From the NCBI RefSeq assembly GCF_946151065.1, contig NZ_CAMGZA010000001.1, positions 372,001 through 436,000 on the forward strand: a stretch of DNA of 64,000 bases, in the 5' to 3' direction. The notes under the pieces were generated by a model. That model was given only the letters and a program-made list of their open reading frames with translations. It was not told the DNA's origin and ran no database searches. Positions 44,805 through 54,650 of the stretch are shown here, piece by piece. The position numbers and the translations under genes were made by a program. How positions within the stretch are numbered: position 1 is the stretch's first letter; every line of letters begins with the position of its first letter. The stretch comes from Microbacterium sp. Marseille-Q6965. GTDB taxonomy: Bacteria; Actinomycetota; Actinomycetes; Actinomycetales; Microbacteriaceae.

Positions 44805-45368
44805 GTGACGAGGATCATCGCGGGCGCGGCGCGCGGCGTGCGGCTGGACGTGCCCGACGCGGGCACGCGCCCCACCAGCGACCGGGTGAGGGAATCCCTC
44901 TTCGGCGCCCTCGATACCACGGGCCTGCTCGAGGCCACCACGGTCGTCGACCTGTACGCGGGCTCGGGGGCGCTCGGGCTGGAGGCGCTCAGCCGGGGCG
45001 CGGCCGCCGTCGACCTCGTCGAGCGCGCCCCGCGGGCGGCGCGTGTCGTGCGCACCAATGCGGCGCGCGTGGCGAAGGCGGCGGGGCGAGAGGCGACCGT
45101 GCACGCGTCGTCCGTGCAGGCGTTCCTGCGCGGTGCGCAGCGCACGTACGATCTCGCCTTCCTCGATCCGCCCTACGACGTTCCGGACGATGCGGTCGCG
45201 GAGGACCTGCGCCTGCTCGCGCCCCTCCTCGCCCCCGATGCCATCGTCATCGTCGAGCGCGCCTCGCGGTCCGCCTCCCCCGACTGGGCGGCCGCGGGTC
45301 TGGCGTCCCTGCGCGAACGCACCTACGGCGACACCGCGCTGTGGTGGGGCGAGCCCCGGCACTCCTGA
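44805..45368 (+). CDS. rsmD: 16S rRNA (guanine966-N2)-methyltransferase
   Basis: Methylates G966 of 16S rRNA during small-subunit assembly. The 187-aa protein starts TRIIAGAARGVRLDVPD and has TRPTSDRVRESLFGAL. SAM motif I is VVDLYAGSGALGLEALSRGA and the catalytic motif IV is LAFLDPPYD. All are standard RsmD features. GTG start; the mRNA is probably leaderless. Confidence 0.96.
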   Translation: MTRIIAGAARGVRLDVPDAGTRPTSDRVRESLFGALDTTGLLEATTVVDLYAGSGALGLEALSRGAAAVDLVERAPRAARVVRTNAARVAKAAGREATVHASSVQAFLRGAQRTYDLAFLDPPYDVPDDAVAEDLRLLAPLLAPDAIVIVERASRSASPDWAAAGLASLRERTYGDTALWWGEPRHS

Positions 45369-45407
45369 GGGGACCCACCGCGATCAGCGGACGCGTGACG
45401 AGGGTCG

Positions 45408-46382
45408 TCACTCCGGACGCACGCGGACGACGACCTTGCCACGCCCCTTGCCGTGGCCGATCCGCGCGATCGCCTCGGCGGCGGCCTCGAGCGGATACTC
45501 GGCATCGATGACGGGTCGCAGCTTCCCGGCGGCCGCGTGAGCCGCGAGCGTGTCGAGAGCCGCCACTGACTCAGTTGACGCGAGCATCACAAGGCGCTGC
45601 CGCGCGAACGGGTCGAGCATCGCGGCGACGATCGCCCTCCCCAGCCCGGCCATCGGTGCGCCTTCGGGCTCCGCGCCGACGAGCACGAGCGCGCCCCGTG
45701 GCGTGAGGGCGCGGCGCAGCGCGCGCAGCGGCCGGTGGCCGCCGGTGTCGATGATCGCGTCGAAGGGACCGCGCCGCAGCGGGTCCTCGGCGGTGTAGTC
45801 GATGACCTCGTCCGCCCCCACCGACGCGACGAGGTCCGTCTTCGTCCGACTGCAGGCCCCGACCACCATCGCTCCTGCGGCCTTGGCGACCTGCACGGCG
45901 AGGTGGCCCACCCCGCCCGCCGCACCCAGCACGAGCACCCGATCCCCTTCGGCGATCCGGGCCGCCTGTGTGGCCTTGAGCGCCGCGCTGCCCGAGACCA
46001 CGAGCGCCGCGGCTTCGCCGAAGGTCACGCCCGGGGGGCGTCGGGCGAGCCGGTCCCGCCGCACGACCGCGTACTCCGCGAGGCCTCCGTGTCCCAGGCG
46101 CGCGCTGCCGAACACCGCATCCCCTGCCGAGAGGTCCGTCACGTCGTCGCCCACGGCCCGCACCCTGCCGGCGACCTCCATCCCGAGCACCCGCTCGCCC
46201 TTCAGCGGCATGGCCAGGCGGACGGGAGCGGGCCGCCCCTCCAGGAGGTGCACGGTCCCCGCGTCGACGCCGGTCGCCACCACCTCGACGACGACCTCCC
46301 CGGCACCGGGAGTGGGTTCACCACGCTCCGCGAGCCGGAGCACTTCGGGACCGCCGTATCGGTCCTGCACGATCGCCTTCAT
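45408..46382 (-). CDS. Quinone-oxidoreductase-like medium-chain dehydrogenase/reductase
   Basis: 324-aa NAD(P)H-dependent MDR enzyme of the zinc-free quinone reductase type. It has the N-terminal GroES-like fold (MKAIVQDRYGGPEVLRLAE, then LGMEVAGRVRAVG) and the nucleotide motif VLVLGAAGGVGHLAVQVAKA near residue 140. The zinc-ligand cysteines of alcohol dehydrogenases are missing. GAGGAG precedes the ATG. It lies 19 bp behind the XRE gene of module 2 on the same strand and may be its regulated output. The substrate is unknown. Confidence 0.9.
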   Translation of the reverse strand: MKAIVQDRYGGPEVLRLAERGEPTPGAGEVVVEVVATGVDAGTVHLLEGRPAPVRLAMPLKGERVLGMEVAGRVRAVGDDVTDLSAGDAVFGSARLGHGGLAEYAVVRRDRLARRPPGVTFGEAAALVVSGSAALKATQAARIAEGDRVLVLGAAGGVGHLAVQVAKAAGAMVVGACSRTKTDLVASVGADEVIDYTAEDPLRRGPFDAIIDTGGHRPLRALRRALTPRGALVLVGAEPEGAPMAGLGRAIVAAMLDPFARQRLVMLASTESVAALDTLAAHAAAGKLRPVIDAEYPLEAAAEAIARIGHGKGRGKVVVRVRPE

Positions 46383-46401
46383 GTGTGCTCCTCAGTTCGG
46401 G

Positions 46402-46620
46402 TCACTGCTGCTCGGGATACGAAAACACGTCGTCGAGCCGCGCCCCGAGGGCGCGGGCGATGAGAAATGCCACCTCGAGCGAGGGCGAGTATCGGCCCTG
46501 CTCGATGGCGATGAGCGTCTGTCGGGTCACCCCGACGCGCTGCGCAAGTTCGGCCTGGGTCATCTCGCCCGCCTCGAACCGCAGGCGACGGATGCTGTTG
46601 GTCACCTTCGTGGGCTTCAC
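46402..46620 (-). CDS. Small XRE-family transcriptional regulator of module 2
   Basis: 72-aa minimal helix-turn-helix protein: IRRLRFEAGEMTQAELAQRVG, then VTRQTLIAIEQGRYSPSLEV, ending LDDVFSYPEQQ. The GTG start overlaps the membrane-protein stop (GTGA), so translation is coupled. It is a relative of the regulator at 39329 with the same order (membrane protein first, then XRE). The likely binding sites are the GTGTAAA/TTTACAC repeats flanking the module promoter. Confidence 0.88.
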   Translation of the reverse strand: MKPTKVTNSIRRLRFEAGEMTQAELAQRVGVTRQTLIAIEQGRYSPSLEVAFLIARALGARLDDVFSYPEQQ

Positions 46621-47057
46621 CACCGCGGGTCGAACTCCCCGCGGTAGCAGACCACGCGGGCGATACCGCCCACGACGGCGGACAGGAAGAACCCGAGGAA
46701 GATCCCATTCGCGATCCAGAACGCGTCCTGATCGAGCATCGCCAGGACGAGCGCCATGAGCGCCCCCGCGACGATGAAGGCCGATCCGACACGCTCGCCC
46801 AGCCGCGCGATGGCGACGTCTCGCTCGTCGGGCTCGGGGCTTCCGGTGTCGGTGTACACACGGAAAACCGCGTGAAGCACCATGGCGGCGATCACGGAGC
46901 CCCCGATCGTCCAGACCATCGGCAGGGCGAAGGGACGCTCTGTGAGCGGTACGTCGGGGCCCGTGAACAGCAGCAGGAGATAGACCGGGTACCCGACGAG
47001 CGCGAGCACGAGGCCGATCCACGCGCGGCGCTCCTCCGGAGCCATCGACGTGACCAT
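46617..47057 (-). CDS. Four-helix membrane protein of regulatory module 2
   Basis: 146-aa protein with four hydrophobic helices (AWIGLVLALVGYPVYLLLLF, VWTIGGSVIAAMVLHAVFRV, GSAFIVAGALMALVLAML, NGIFLGFFLSAVVGGIARVV). An acidic loop, EPDERDVAIARLGERVG, separates helices two and three. GAGGAG lies 7 nt before the chosen ATG; further upstream in-frame codons run into the promoter. It is partner of the small XRE regulator with which it overlaps. Function unknown; a membrane-bound antagonist or sensor as in CylR1/CylR2 is a reasonable inference. Confidence 0.8.
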   Translation of the reverse strand: MVTSMAPEERRAWIGLVLALVGYPVYLLLLFTGPDVPLTERPFALPMVWTIGGSVIAAMVLHAVFRVYTDTGSPEPDERDVAIARLGERVGSAFIVAGALMALVLAMLDQDAFWIANGIFLGFFLSAVVGGIARVVCYRGEFDPRW

Positions 47058-47070
47058 GAGCCATCTCCTC

Positions 47071-47136
47071 GTGTAAAGAATTCCCGACATCGTCAACGTA
47101 AAGCGTCGACGACACCATGTCAAGAATTATTTACAC
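47071..47136 (-). promoter_or_regulatory. Promoter of module 2 enclosed by an inverted repeat
   Basis: On the minus strand TTGACA (47118-47123) and TACGTT (47095-47100) are 17 bp apart, a near-consensus promoter. A 13-bp element GTGTAAATAATTC ends right at the -35, and its inverted partner GAATTCTTTACAC (47071-47083, one mismatch) lies just after the expected start of transcription. A further TTTAC half-site overlaps the -10. A dimer at each end would close the promoter. Confidence 0.75.
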
Positions 47137-47141
47137 CGATG

Positions 47142-48620
47142 TCAGGAGCCGCCGGCCTCTTCGCGCGCCCCGATGCGGCGCGATCGCAGGTCGATGAGTC
47201 CGACGACGAGCGCCAGGATCATGCACGCCGCGACGACGATGAGCCCGTGCAGGTACGCGTCGCGATACACCGTGGTCTGCGGCTCGCTGTCGGTCTCGCC
47301 GAAGACCGTGGCGTAGAACAGCGACAGCGCGATCGCCATGCCGATCGCCGAGCCGACACGCTGGACGAGCTGACCGACCGAGCCGGCGAGCCCGCCCTGC
47401 ACGGGCGGCACCTCGGCGAGTGTGAGCGTCTGGTTCGGCGAGATGACGAAGCCGCCGCCGATGCCGCCCAGCAGCAGCGCCGCCGCCGACAGCCATGGCA
47501 CCGCCTCCGCGGGGGCCACGGCGGCGACGAGGGCGAGGCCGCCCACGCCCAGCAGCACGAGCGCCAGTCCCCCCACGACGAGGGGGCGGCCGAACCGGGC
47601 CACGAGCCGCCCGCCGATGACCGACGTCGCGGCGCTGGCCAGCGCGAAGCCGATCGTCGTCAGGCCCGCGGCCATCGCGCCGACCCCGAGGCCGGTCTGC
47701 AGGTACAGCGTCGTGATGATGAACATCGACGGCATGCCCGCGAAGTACGCGGTCATCAGCAATGTGCCGTTGCGATACGACGGGATCCGCAGCAGTCCGA
47801 GCGGGACGAGCGGCGCGCGGCCGGAGGCCTCGTAGCGCCGCTCCCACCAGATGAACGCGACCACCGCGGGAACGAAGACGGCAAGGGCCCACCAGCGGCG
47901 CGGATCGTCGCTGGGCTCGCCGGTCGTGAACAGGAACGGCAGCATCAGGGCGAGCACCGCGACACCGAACAGCACGATGCCGAGTGGGTCCAGCGTGATT
48001 CGGCCGCGACGCTCGGGGCGCAGGTCGGGAAGCGCCCACAGCGCGAGCACGGCGGCCGCCAGCCCGAGCGGCACGTTCATCCAGAAGATGCCGCGCCACC
48101 CGTCGTCACCGCCGCCGAGCTCCACGAACACGCCGCCGATGAACGGCCCGAACGCCGTGCCCAGGCCGATCGTCGCGCCGAACAATCCGAACGCCATGCC
48201 GCGCTCGCGCCCGGTGAACACGCGCTGGAGCACGCCCATCACCTGCGGCATCTGGATGCCCGCCGCCACGCCCTGCGCGACGCGCGCGGCGATGAGCAGC
48301 TCGGCGGTGGGCGCGAGCGCGCACGCCGCGCTCGTGAGGGCGTAGAGCACGAGACCGATGACGAACAAACGTCGTGGCGAGAGCTGGTCGCCCAGGCGCC
48401 CCATCGGCACCAGCAGCAGTCCGAAGGCGAGCACGAAGCCCGAGACGATCAGCTGCAGCTCGGTCGAGCCCGCGTCGAGCACCTCCCGGATCGCCGGCAG
48501 CGCCACGTTGACCTTCGACATGTCGAGGATCGTGAGGGCGGCCACCGCGGCGCAGACCGCGAAGGCGCGCCAGCGATGCGGGACGGAGCCCGGCGTGCTC
48601 TGCCCGCTGTGGGCGCTCAC
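47142..48620 (-). CDS. MFS transporter, DHA2 (14-helix) drug-efflux type
   Basis: 492-aa major facilitator protein with about 14 membrane helices. It has [16 protein letters not shown] in helix 1, the loop 2-3 motif [17 protein letters not shown], and motif C-like [16 protein letters not shown] in helix 5. These features and the length fit DHA2 proton-drug antiporters; the exported compound is unknown. The GTG start overlaps the heme O synthase stop (GTGA), so the two are coupled. It ends 6 bp before the operator of module 2. Confidence 0.92.
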   Translation of the reverse strand: MSAHSGQSTPGSVPHRWRAFAVCAAVAALTILDMSKVNVALPAIREVLDAGSTELQLIVSGFVLAFGLLLVPMGRLGDQLSPRRLFVIGLVLYALTSAACALAPTAELLIAARVAQGVAAGIQMPQVMGVLQRVFTGRERGMAFGLFGATIGLGTAFGPFIGGVFVELGGGDDGWRGIFWMNVPLGLAAAVLALWALPDLRPERRGRITLDPLGIVLFGVAVLALMLPFLFTTGEPSDDPRRWWALAVFVPAVVAFIWWERRYEASGRAPLVPLGLLRIPSYRNGTLLMTAYFAGMPSMFIITTLYLQTGLGVGAMAAGLTTIGFALASAATSVIGGRLVARFGRPLVVGGLALVLLGVGGLALVAAVAPAEAVPWLSAAALLLGGIGGGFVISPNQTLTLAEVPPVQGGLAGSVGQLVQRVGSAIGMAIALSLFYATVFGETDSEPQTTVYRDAYLHGLIVVAACMILALVVGLIDLRSRRIGAREEAGGS

Positions 48621-49549
48621 CACGGCAGCAACGGGTCCACGGCGACGGCGATGAACACGAGCGAGAGATACGTGATCGACGCGTGGAAGACCCGCATGGG
48701 GCCGACGTTCTGCCCCTTCACGGTGCGGGTGTACAGCCGGTGCGACTCGTACACGAACCAGCCGCCGAAGACGAGCGCCGAGACGGTGTAGACGACGCCC
48801 ATGCCCGCGACCGGGATGAGCAGCAGCGAGCACGCCAGGGTCGCCCACGCGTAGAGGATGATCTGCAGGCCCACCTGCGTACCCGAGCGGGTCGCGCCGA
48901 GCATCGGAACGTGCGTCTCGTCATAGTCGGCCGCGTACTTGATCGACAGCGGCCAGTAGTGCGGCGGTGTCCAGAGGAACACGAGGGCGAACAGCACGAG
49001 CGCCGGCCAGTCGAGCGTTCCCGTCACGGCGGCCCAGCCGATGAGCACCGGGAAGCAACCGGCGATGCCGCCCCACACGATGTTCTGCTCGGTGCGGCGC
49101 TTGAGGATCATCGTGTAGATGACGACGTAGAAGAAGATCGCGATCGCCGACAGGGAGGCCGTCAGCAGGTTCGTGAAGGCGAGGAACCAGACCGTCGATC
49201 CGATCGCGAGCGTCCACGCGAAGACGAGCGCGGCGCGCGGAGTGACCTCGCCCGTGACGATCGGCCGGTTCTTCGTGCGCTGCATGTGCGCGTCGATGTC
49301 GCGGTCGAGGTACATGTTGAACGCCGCCGCGGAACCGGCGCTCGCCGAGCCGCCGATGACCGTCGCGAGCACGAGCCACAGGTCGGGCAGGCCGTCGGCG
49401 GCGAGGAACATCACCGGAATCGTCGAGACGAGCAGCAGCTCGAGCACCCGCGGCTTGGTCAGCGCCACGTACGCGCGGATCTTCCGGCGAAGCCCCGAGG
49501 ACCTCGGCCCGTCGTGCGCCGTGCGCGGATCCGGAACGGTCGTGGTCAT
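48617..49549 (-). CDS. ctaB: Protoheme IX farnesyltransferase (heme O synthase)
   Basis: UbiA-family membrane prenyltransferase converting heme B to heme O for cytochrome oxidase. The 310-aa protein has about nine helices, the first Asp-rich motif [20 protein letters not shown] and the second loop motif [13 protein letters not shown]. It is also called cyoE. It diverges from tkt, the usual actinobacterial arrangement. A heme A synthase gene is not in this window. Confidence 0.96.
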   Translation of the reverse strand: MTTTVPDPRTAHDGPRSSGLRRKIRAYVALTKPRVLELLLVSTIPVMFLAADGLPDLWLVLATVIGGSASAGSAAAFNMYLDRDIDAHMQRTKNRPIVTGEVTPRAALVFAWTLAIGSTVWFLAFTNLLTASLSAIAIFFYVVIYTMILKRRTEQNIVWGGIAGCFPVLIGWAAVTGTLDWPALVLFALVFLWTPPHYWPLSIKYAADYDETHVPMLGATRSGTQVGLQIILYAWATLACSLLLIPVAGMGVVYTVSALVFGGWFVYESHRLYTRTVKGQNVGPMRVFHASITYLSLVFIAVAVDPLLPW

Positions 49550-49857
49550 CGCCCCTCGTCCCCTCGCTTCACACCGGCACAGACCGCCTCAGTCTACGGC
49601 ATGAGGTTGCTGGGAAGCCGCTCCACGGCCGCGCGGATGCCACACCGGATCGCCCCCGCGAGCGGCATGCGCTGACCGGAAGCGCCGGCGCGACGGGCGG
49701 CCACCATACTCGCCGGAAGCGCCGCGGTCGAGGCCGGAACCAGGGCGTGCGCTGCTCGCTATGCTGGCCTTGAAACGCGCGCCCGTGCGCCGCCGCCGTG
49801 CGAACACGACGACCCCGGATCCTGCGCGGGCGCTCCATCCAGACGAAAGGCGGTCCC
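49550..49857. other. Intergenic region between ctaB and tkt
   Basis: 308 bp of divergent promoter region. TATGCT at 49760-49765 is a plausible tkt -10, giving a leader of about 85 nt. A TAGACT box reading toward ctaB is visible near 49592-49597. The 12-mer CCGGAAGCGCCG occurs twice (49676, 49713) as a direct repeat. No coding region or stable RNA is recognisable. Confidence 0.6.
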
Positions 49858-51933
49858 GTGTCGGAGCTGCGTTGGGACGAGATCGATCGGCGGGCCGTTG
49901 ACACGGCACGCGTGCTGGCCGCGGATGCGGTGGAGAAGGTCGGCAACGGCCATCCCGGCACGGCGATGAGCCTGGCGCCTGCGGCGTACCTGCTCTACCA
50001 GCGGGTGATGCGACACGACCCGAGCGAGACCCACTGGCCGGGCCGCGACCGGTTCATCCTGTCGGCGGGTCACTCGTCGCTGACGCAGTACGTGCAGCTG
50101 TACCTCGGCGGCTTCGGTCTCGAGCTCGAAGACCTCGAGGCGCTGCGCACGTGGGGTTCGAAGACCCCCGGCCACCCCGAGTACGGCCACACCGACGGCG
50201 TCGAGATCACGACCGGCCCGCTCGGCCAGGGCCTGGCATCGTCGGTCGGCTTCGCCTACGCGGCGCGCTACGAGCGCGGCCTGTTCGACCCGGAGGCGCC
50301 CGCCGGCGAGAGCCCCTTCGACCACTTCGTGTACGTGATCGCCTCCGACGGCGACATGCAGGAGGGCGTCACGAACGAGGCCTCCTCGCTCGCGGGCCAC
50401 CAGCGGCTGGGAAACCTCGTCGTCCTTTACGACGCCAACCAGATCTCCATCGAGGACGACACCAACGTCGCCTTCACCGAGGACGTCGCCGCGCGCTATG
50501 AGGCGCTCGGCTGGCACGTGCAGACCGTCGACTGGAAGAAGACCGGGGAGTACTCGGAGGACATCCACGAGCTCTACGGTGCGATCGAGGCCGCGAAGGC
50601 CGAGACGGACAAGCCGTCGCTCATCGTCCTCAAGACGATCATCGGCTGGCCCTCCCCCGGCAAGCAGAACACGGGGAAGATCCACGGCTCGGCGCTCGGC
50701 GCCGACGAGCTGCGCGCCACCAAGGAGGTGCTGGGCTTCGACCCCGAGCAGCACTTCGTCGTCGCCGAGGACGTGCTGGCCCACACCCGGGCGCTGCGCG
50801 AGCGCGGCCGCGCCGAGCGCGAGGCCTGGCAGGAGCGCTTCGACGCCTGGGCGACGGCCAACCCCGAGCGCAAGGCGCTGTGGGACCGACTGCAGGCCAC
50901 GGAGCTGCCCGAGGGCCTCGAGGACGCGCTGCCGCAGTTCGAGGCCGGCAAGTCGGTGGCCACGCGTGCCGCATCGGGCCAGGTCATCAACGCGATCGCC
51001 GGCGTCATGCCCGAGCTGTGGGGCGGATCGGCCGACCTGGCCGAGTCCAACCTCACCACCATCAAGGACGCCCCCTCGTTCATCCCCGAGGAGTGGTCGA
51101 CGCACGAGTGGGCGGGCACCCCTTACGGCCGTGTGTTGCACTTCGGCATCCGCGAGCACGCCATGGCGGCCATCGTCAACGGCATCGTGCTGCACGGTCC
51201 CACGCGGGCGTTCGGCGGCACCTTCCTGCAGTTCGCCGACTACATGCGCCCGGCCGTGCGCCTCGCGGCGCTCATGGGCATCCCGAGCGTGTACGTGTGG
51301 ACGCACGACTCCATCGCTCTCGGTGAGGACGGGCCCACGCACCAGCCGATCGAGCACCTCGCGGCGCTGCGCGCCATCCCGGGTCTGGCCGTGGTCCGCC
51401 CGGCCGACGCCAACGAGACGGCCTACGCCTGGCTCGAGGTGCTCAAGCGCCGCGGCGGTCCCGCGGGCATCGCGCTCACGCGCCAGGGCGTGCCCACCTT
51501 CGACCGCACGGAGTTCGCGTCGGCGTCGCTCGTCGGCAAGGGCGCGTACGTGCTCGCGGACGCGCCGCACGGCGAGCCCGACGTCATCCTGATCGGCACC
51601 GGATCCGAGGTGCAGGTGGCCGTCGCCGCCCGCGAGCAGCTGGCCGCCGAGGGCGTGCAGGCGCGGGTCGTGTCGGCGCCGTGCCTGGAGTGGTTCGCCG
51701 AGCAGGACGAGGAGTACCGCGAGAGCGTGCTGCCGTCGTCCGTCCGCGCCCGCGTGTCGGTCGAGGCCGGCATCGCGATGCCGTGGCACGCCATCGTCGG
51801 CGACGCCGGTCGCTCGGTTTCGATCGAGCACTTCGGCGCGTCGGCCGACTACCAGACCCTGTACGAGAAGTTCGGCATCACCGCCGAGGCCGTCGCCCAG
51901 GCGGCACGCGAGTCCATCGAGGAGTCGAAGTGA
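49858..51933 (+). CDS. tkt: Transketolase
   Basis: Thiamine-diphosphate enzyme moving two-carbon units between pentose-phosphate-pathway sugars. The 691-aa protein has [19 protein letters not shown] near residue 30, [17 protein letters not shown], and the ThDP motif [20 protein letters not shown]. The transketolase signature region reads [23 protein letters not shown] was chosen after GAAAGGCGG. It is the first gene of the tkt-tal-pgi-zwf-opcA-pgl operon, and its stop overlaps the tal start. Confidence 0.97.
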   Translation: MSELRWDEIDRRAVDTARVLAADAVEKVGNGHPGTAMSLAPAAYLLYQRVMRHDPSETHWPGRDRFILSAGHSSLTQYVQLYLGGFGLELEDLEALRTWGSKTPGHPEYGHTDGVEITTGPLGQGLASSVGFAYAARYERGLFDPEAPAGESPFDHFVYVIASDGDMQEGVTNEASSLAGHQRLGNLVVLYDANQISIEDDTNVAFTEDVAARYEALGWHVQTVDWKKTGEYSEDIHELYGAIEAAKAETDKPSLIVLKTIIGWPSPGKQNTGKIHGSALGADELRATKEVLGFDPEQHFVVAEDVLAHTRALRERGRAEREAWQERFDAWATANPERKALWDRLQATELPEGLEDALPQFEAGKSVATRAASGQVINAIAGVMPELWGGSADLAESNLTTIKDAPSFIPEEWSTHEWAGTPYGRVLHFGIREHAMAAIVNGIVLHGPTRAFGGTFLQFADYMRPAVRLAALMGIPSVYVWTHDSIALGEDGPTHQPIEHLAALRAIPGLAVVRPADANETAYAWLEVLKRRGGPAGIALTRQGVPTFDRTEFASASLVGKGAYVLADAPHGEPDVILIGTGSEVQVAVAAREQLAAEGVQARVVSAPCLEWFAEQDEEYRESVLPSSVRARVSVEAGIAMPWHAIVGDAGRSVSIEHFGASADYQTLYEKFGITAEAVAQAARESIEESK

Positions 51934-53042
51934 GCACCACCCCCACCGCACAGCTCGCCGACGCGGGCGTGAGCATCTGGCTCGACGATCTCTCGCGCCA
52001 GCGGATCCAGAGCGGCAACCTGCAGGAGCTGATCACGACGCGCAACGTGTCGGGCGTCACGACCAACCCGACGATCTTCGCCGGCGCCCTCGCCAACGGC
52101 GAGGCCTACGACGCCCAGGTGACGCAGCTGGCCGCCGCCGGCGCGACGGTGGACGAGGCGATCTTCACGATCACCACCGACGACGTGCGCTCCGCGTGCG
52201 ACGTGTTCGCGCCCGTGTTCGAGTCGACCGGCGGCGTCGACGGCCGTGTGTCGATCGAGGTCTCCCCCGAGCTCGCGCACGACACGGAGGGCACCGTCGC
52301 GCAGGCGCGCGACCTCGCCGACCGGGTGGGCCGGCCGAACGCGCTCATCAAGATCCCCGCGACGAAGGCCGGCCTGCCGGCCATCACCGAGGTGATCGGC
52401 TCGGGCATCAGCGTCAACGTGACGCTCATCTTCTCGCTCGAGCGCTACAGCGCGGTCATCGACGCCTACCTCGCGGGGCTCGAGAAGGCGCGTGAGGCGG
52501 GCATCGACCTGTCGACCATCCAGTCGGTGGCGTCGTTCTTCGTCTCGCGCGTGGACACCGAGGTCGACAAGCGCCTCGCCGCGCTGGAGTCGCCCGACGC
52601 GGCCGCGCTCAAGTCGAAGGCCGGCGTGGCCAACGCCCGCCTCGCCTTCGAGCTGTTCGAGCAGCGCTTCGCCGAGGAGCGGGCCACGGCCCTGCTCGAC
52701 GCCGGCGCCAATGTGCAGCGCCCGCTGTGGGCGTCGACGGGCGTCAAGGACCCGTCGCTTCCCGACACGCTCTACGTGACGGAGCTCGTGGCGCCCGGCA
52801 CCGTCAACACGATGCCCGAGAAGACGCTCGAGGCGACCTTCGACCACGCCGTCATCTCGGGTGACACCGTGACGGGGGCGTACTCGGAGGCGCACGCCGT
52901 GATGGACGCGCTCGCGTCGGTCGGCATCGACTTCGACGACGTCACCGAGGTGCTCGAGGAGGAGGGCGTGCAGAAGTTCGTCGCCTCGTGGCAGGAGCTG
53001 CAGGCCACCGTGGCCGCGGCGCTGAAGGGGGCGACGGCGTGA
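51930..53042 (+). CDS. tal: Transaldolase
   Basis: Schiff-base enzyme exchanging dihydroxyacetone units between sedoheptulose-7-phosphate and glyceraldehyde-3-phosphate. The 370-aa protein is of the longer actinobacterial type: [13 protein letters not shown] at the N-terminus, [13 protein letters not shown], and the active-site Lys in [27 protein letters not shown] comes next. Overlapping GTG/TGA junctions at both ends couple it to tkt and pgi. Confidence 0.97.
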   Translation: MSTTPTAQLADAGVSIWLDDLSRQRIQSGNLQELITTRNVSGVTTNPTIFAGALANGEAYDAQVTQLAAAGATVDEAIFTITTDDVRSACDVFAPVFESTGGVDGRVSIEVSPELAHDTEGTVAQARDLADRVGRPNALIKIPATKAGLPAITEVIGSGISVNVTLIFSLERYSAVIDAYLAGLEKAREAGIDLSTIQSVASFFVSRVDTEVDKRLAALESPDAAALKSKAGVANARLAFELFEQRFAEERATALLDAGANVQRPLWASTGVKDPSLPDTLYVTELVAPGTVNTMPEKTLEATFDHAVISGDTVTGAYSEAHAVMDALASVGIDFDDVTEVLEEEGVQKFVASWQELQATVAAALKGATA

Positions 53043-54637
53043 CCTTCTCGATCCACGTCTCCGGCGCCGCCGGGGCGGCCGTGGAGCGCACGCTCCCCAC
53101 GCTCGTCGCCGATCTCGTCGCCTCCGGCATCACCACCGGCGACGCCAGCCTGTGGGGCCCCGAGGCCGAGGACGAGGCGTCGAAGCGTCTCGGGTGGGTC
53201 AACGCGGTCTCCGTGTCGCGCCCGCTCGTGCCCGAGATCCTCGCCCTGCGCGAGGAGCTGAACGCCCGCGGCGTCGACCGCTTCGTGCTGGCGGGCATGG
53301 GCGGCTCGTCGCTCGCGCCCGAGGTCATCACCCAGACCGCCGGCGTCGAGCTGACGATCCTCGACTCCACCGCCCCGGGGCAGGTCCTCGCGGCGCTCGA
53401 CGGCGGACTCGAGCGCACCGCGCTCGTCGTGTCGTCGAAGTCCGGCTCGACGGTCGAGACCGATTCGCAGCGCCGGGCCTTCGAGGCCGCGTTCCGCGAC
53501 CTCGGCATCGACCCGGCCGAGCGGATCATCGTCGTCACCGATCCGGGTTCGCCGCTGGACGAGTCGGCGCGCGCCGCGGGCTACCGGGTGTTCAACGCCG
53601 ATCCCACCGTGGGAGGCCGTTACTCGGCCCTCACGGCGTTCGGGCTCGTGCCGGCGGGCCTGGCGGGTGCCGACATCGCGGAGCTGCTCGACGAGGCCGA
53701 GGCCATCTCGCTGCAGGTGGCGATCGACTCCCCCGACAACCCCGCGCTCGTGCTCGGCGCCGCCATCGCGGCGACCGCGCCGCGCCGCGACAAGATGGCG
53801 CTCGTCACCGACGGCACGCACATCGTGGGCCTGCCCGACTGGATCGAGCAGCTCGTCGCCGAGTCGACGGGCAAGCAGGGCACCGGCATCCTGCCGGTCG
53901 TGCTCCTGCCCGTGTCCCCCGAGCTCGAGTCCCGACCGGCCGACCTGCAGGTCGTGCGGATCGTCGACGACGCGCGCGAGGCCGCGCACCGCCACCCCGA
54001 CGAGATCCTCGTCAGCGGCACCCTGGGCGCGCAGTTCGTCGTGTGGGAGTACGCCACGGCGATCGCCGGTCGCCTGCTGGGCATCAACCCGTTCGACCAG
54101 CCCGACGTCGAGTCGGCGAAGCAGGCCGCCCGCGGCCTGCTCGACGCGCGCCCCGAGCCCGCGGCCCCGGCCTTCACGGAGCAGGGCATCGAGGTGCGCG
54201 TGACCGACCCGGCGCTGGCCGCGTCCGGCACGATCGCCGGCGTGCTGGACGCGCTGTGGGCCGCGCTGCCCGAGGACGGCTACGTCGCGATCCAGGCGTA
54301 TGTGAACCGCCTGGAGCTGCCGCAGCTGCAGGGTCTGCGCGAGATGGTGGCGGCCGACTCGGGTCGCCCCACCACCTTCGGGTGGGGCCCGCGGTTCCTG
54401 CACTCGACCGGGCAGTACCACAAGGGCGGCCCCGCACAGGGCGTGTTCCTGCAGATCACCGAGCGCACCGAGACCGACGTGGAGATCCCCGAGCGGCCGT
54501 TCACGTTCGGGCAGCTCATCGAGGCGCAGGCCAACGGTGACGCCGCGGTGCTGGCCGAGCACGGTCGCCCGGTGGTCACGCTGACCCTCGTGGACCCGCA
54601 GGCCGACGTGCTCTCGCTTTACGAAGCCGCCCAGTAA
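53039..54637 (+). CDS. pgi: Glucose-6-phosphate isomerase
   Basis: Interconverts glucose-6-phosphate and fructose-6-phosphate. The 532-aa protein has the SIS-domain phosphate site [15 protein letters not shown] and [14 protein letters not shown]. The second sugar-phosphate region is [19 protein letters not shown], and [19 protein letters not shown] lies near the C-terminus. This is the divergent actinobacterial type found in the pentose-phosphate operon rather than the E. coli-like enzyme. It begins in overlap with tal; zwf follows after 13 bp. Confidence 0.93.
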   Translation: MTFSIHVSGAAGAAVERTLPTLVADLVASGITTGDASLWGPEAEDEASKRLGWVNAVSVSRPLVPEILALREELNARGVDRFVLAGMGGSSLAPEVITQTAGVELTILDSTAPGQVLAALDGGLERTALVVSSKSGSTVETDSQRRAFEAAFRDLGIDPAERIIVVTDPGSPLDESARAAGYRVFNADPTVGGRYSALTAFGLVPAGLAGADIAELLDEAEAISLQVAIDSPDNPALVLGAAIAATAPRRDKMALVTDGTHIVGLPDWIEQLVAESTGKQGTGILPVVLLPVSPELESRPADLQVVRIVDDAREAAHRHPDEILVSGTLGAQFVVWEYATAIAGRLLGINPFDQPDVESAKQAARGLLDARPEPAAPAFTEQGIEVRVTDPALAASGTIAGVLDALWAALPEDGYVAIQAYVNRLELPQLQGLREMVAADSGRPTTFGWGPRFLHSTGQYHKGGPAQGVFLQITERTETDVEIPERPFTFGQLIEAQANGDAAVLAEHGRPVVTLTLVDPQADVLSLYEAAQ

Positions 54638-54650
54638 GGCCCCCGCACCC

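Noticed and set aside
49676..49724. Direct repeat CCGGAAGCGCCG upstream of tkt
   Set aside because: Only 12 bp in a GC-rich intergenic region, not symmetric and not placed over a clear promoter; probably chance.
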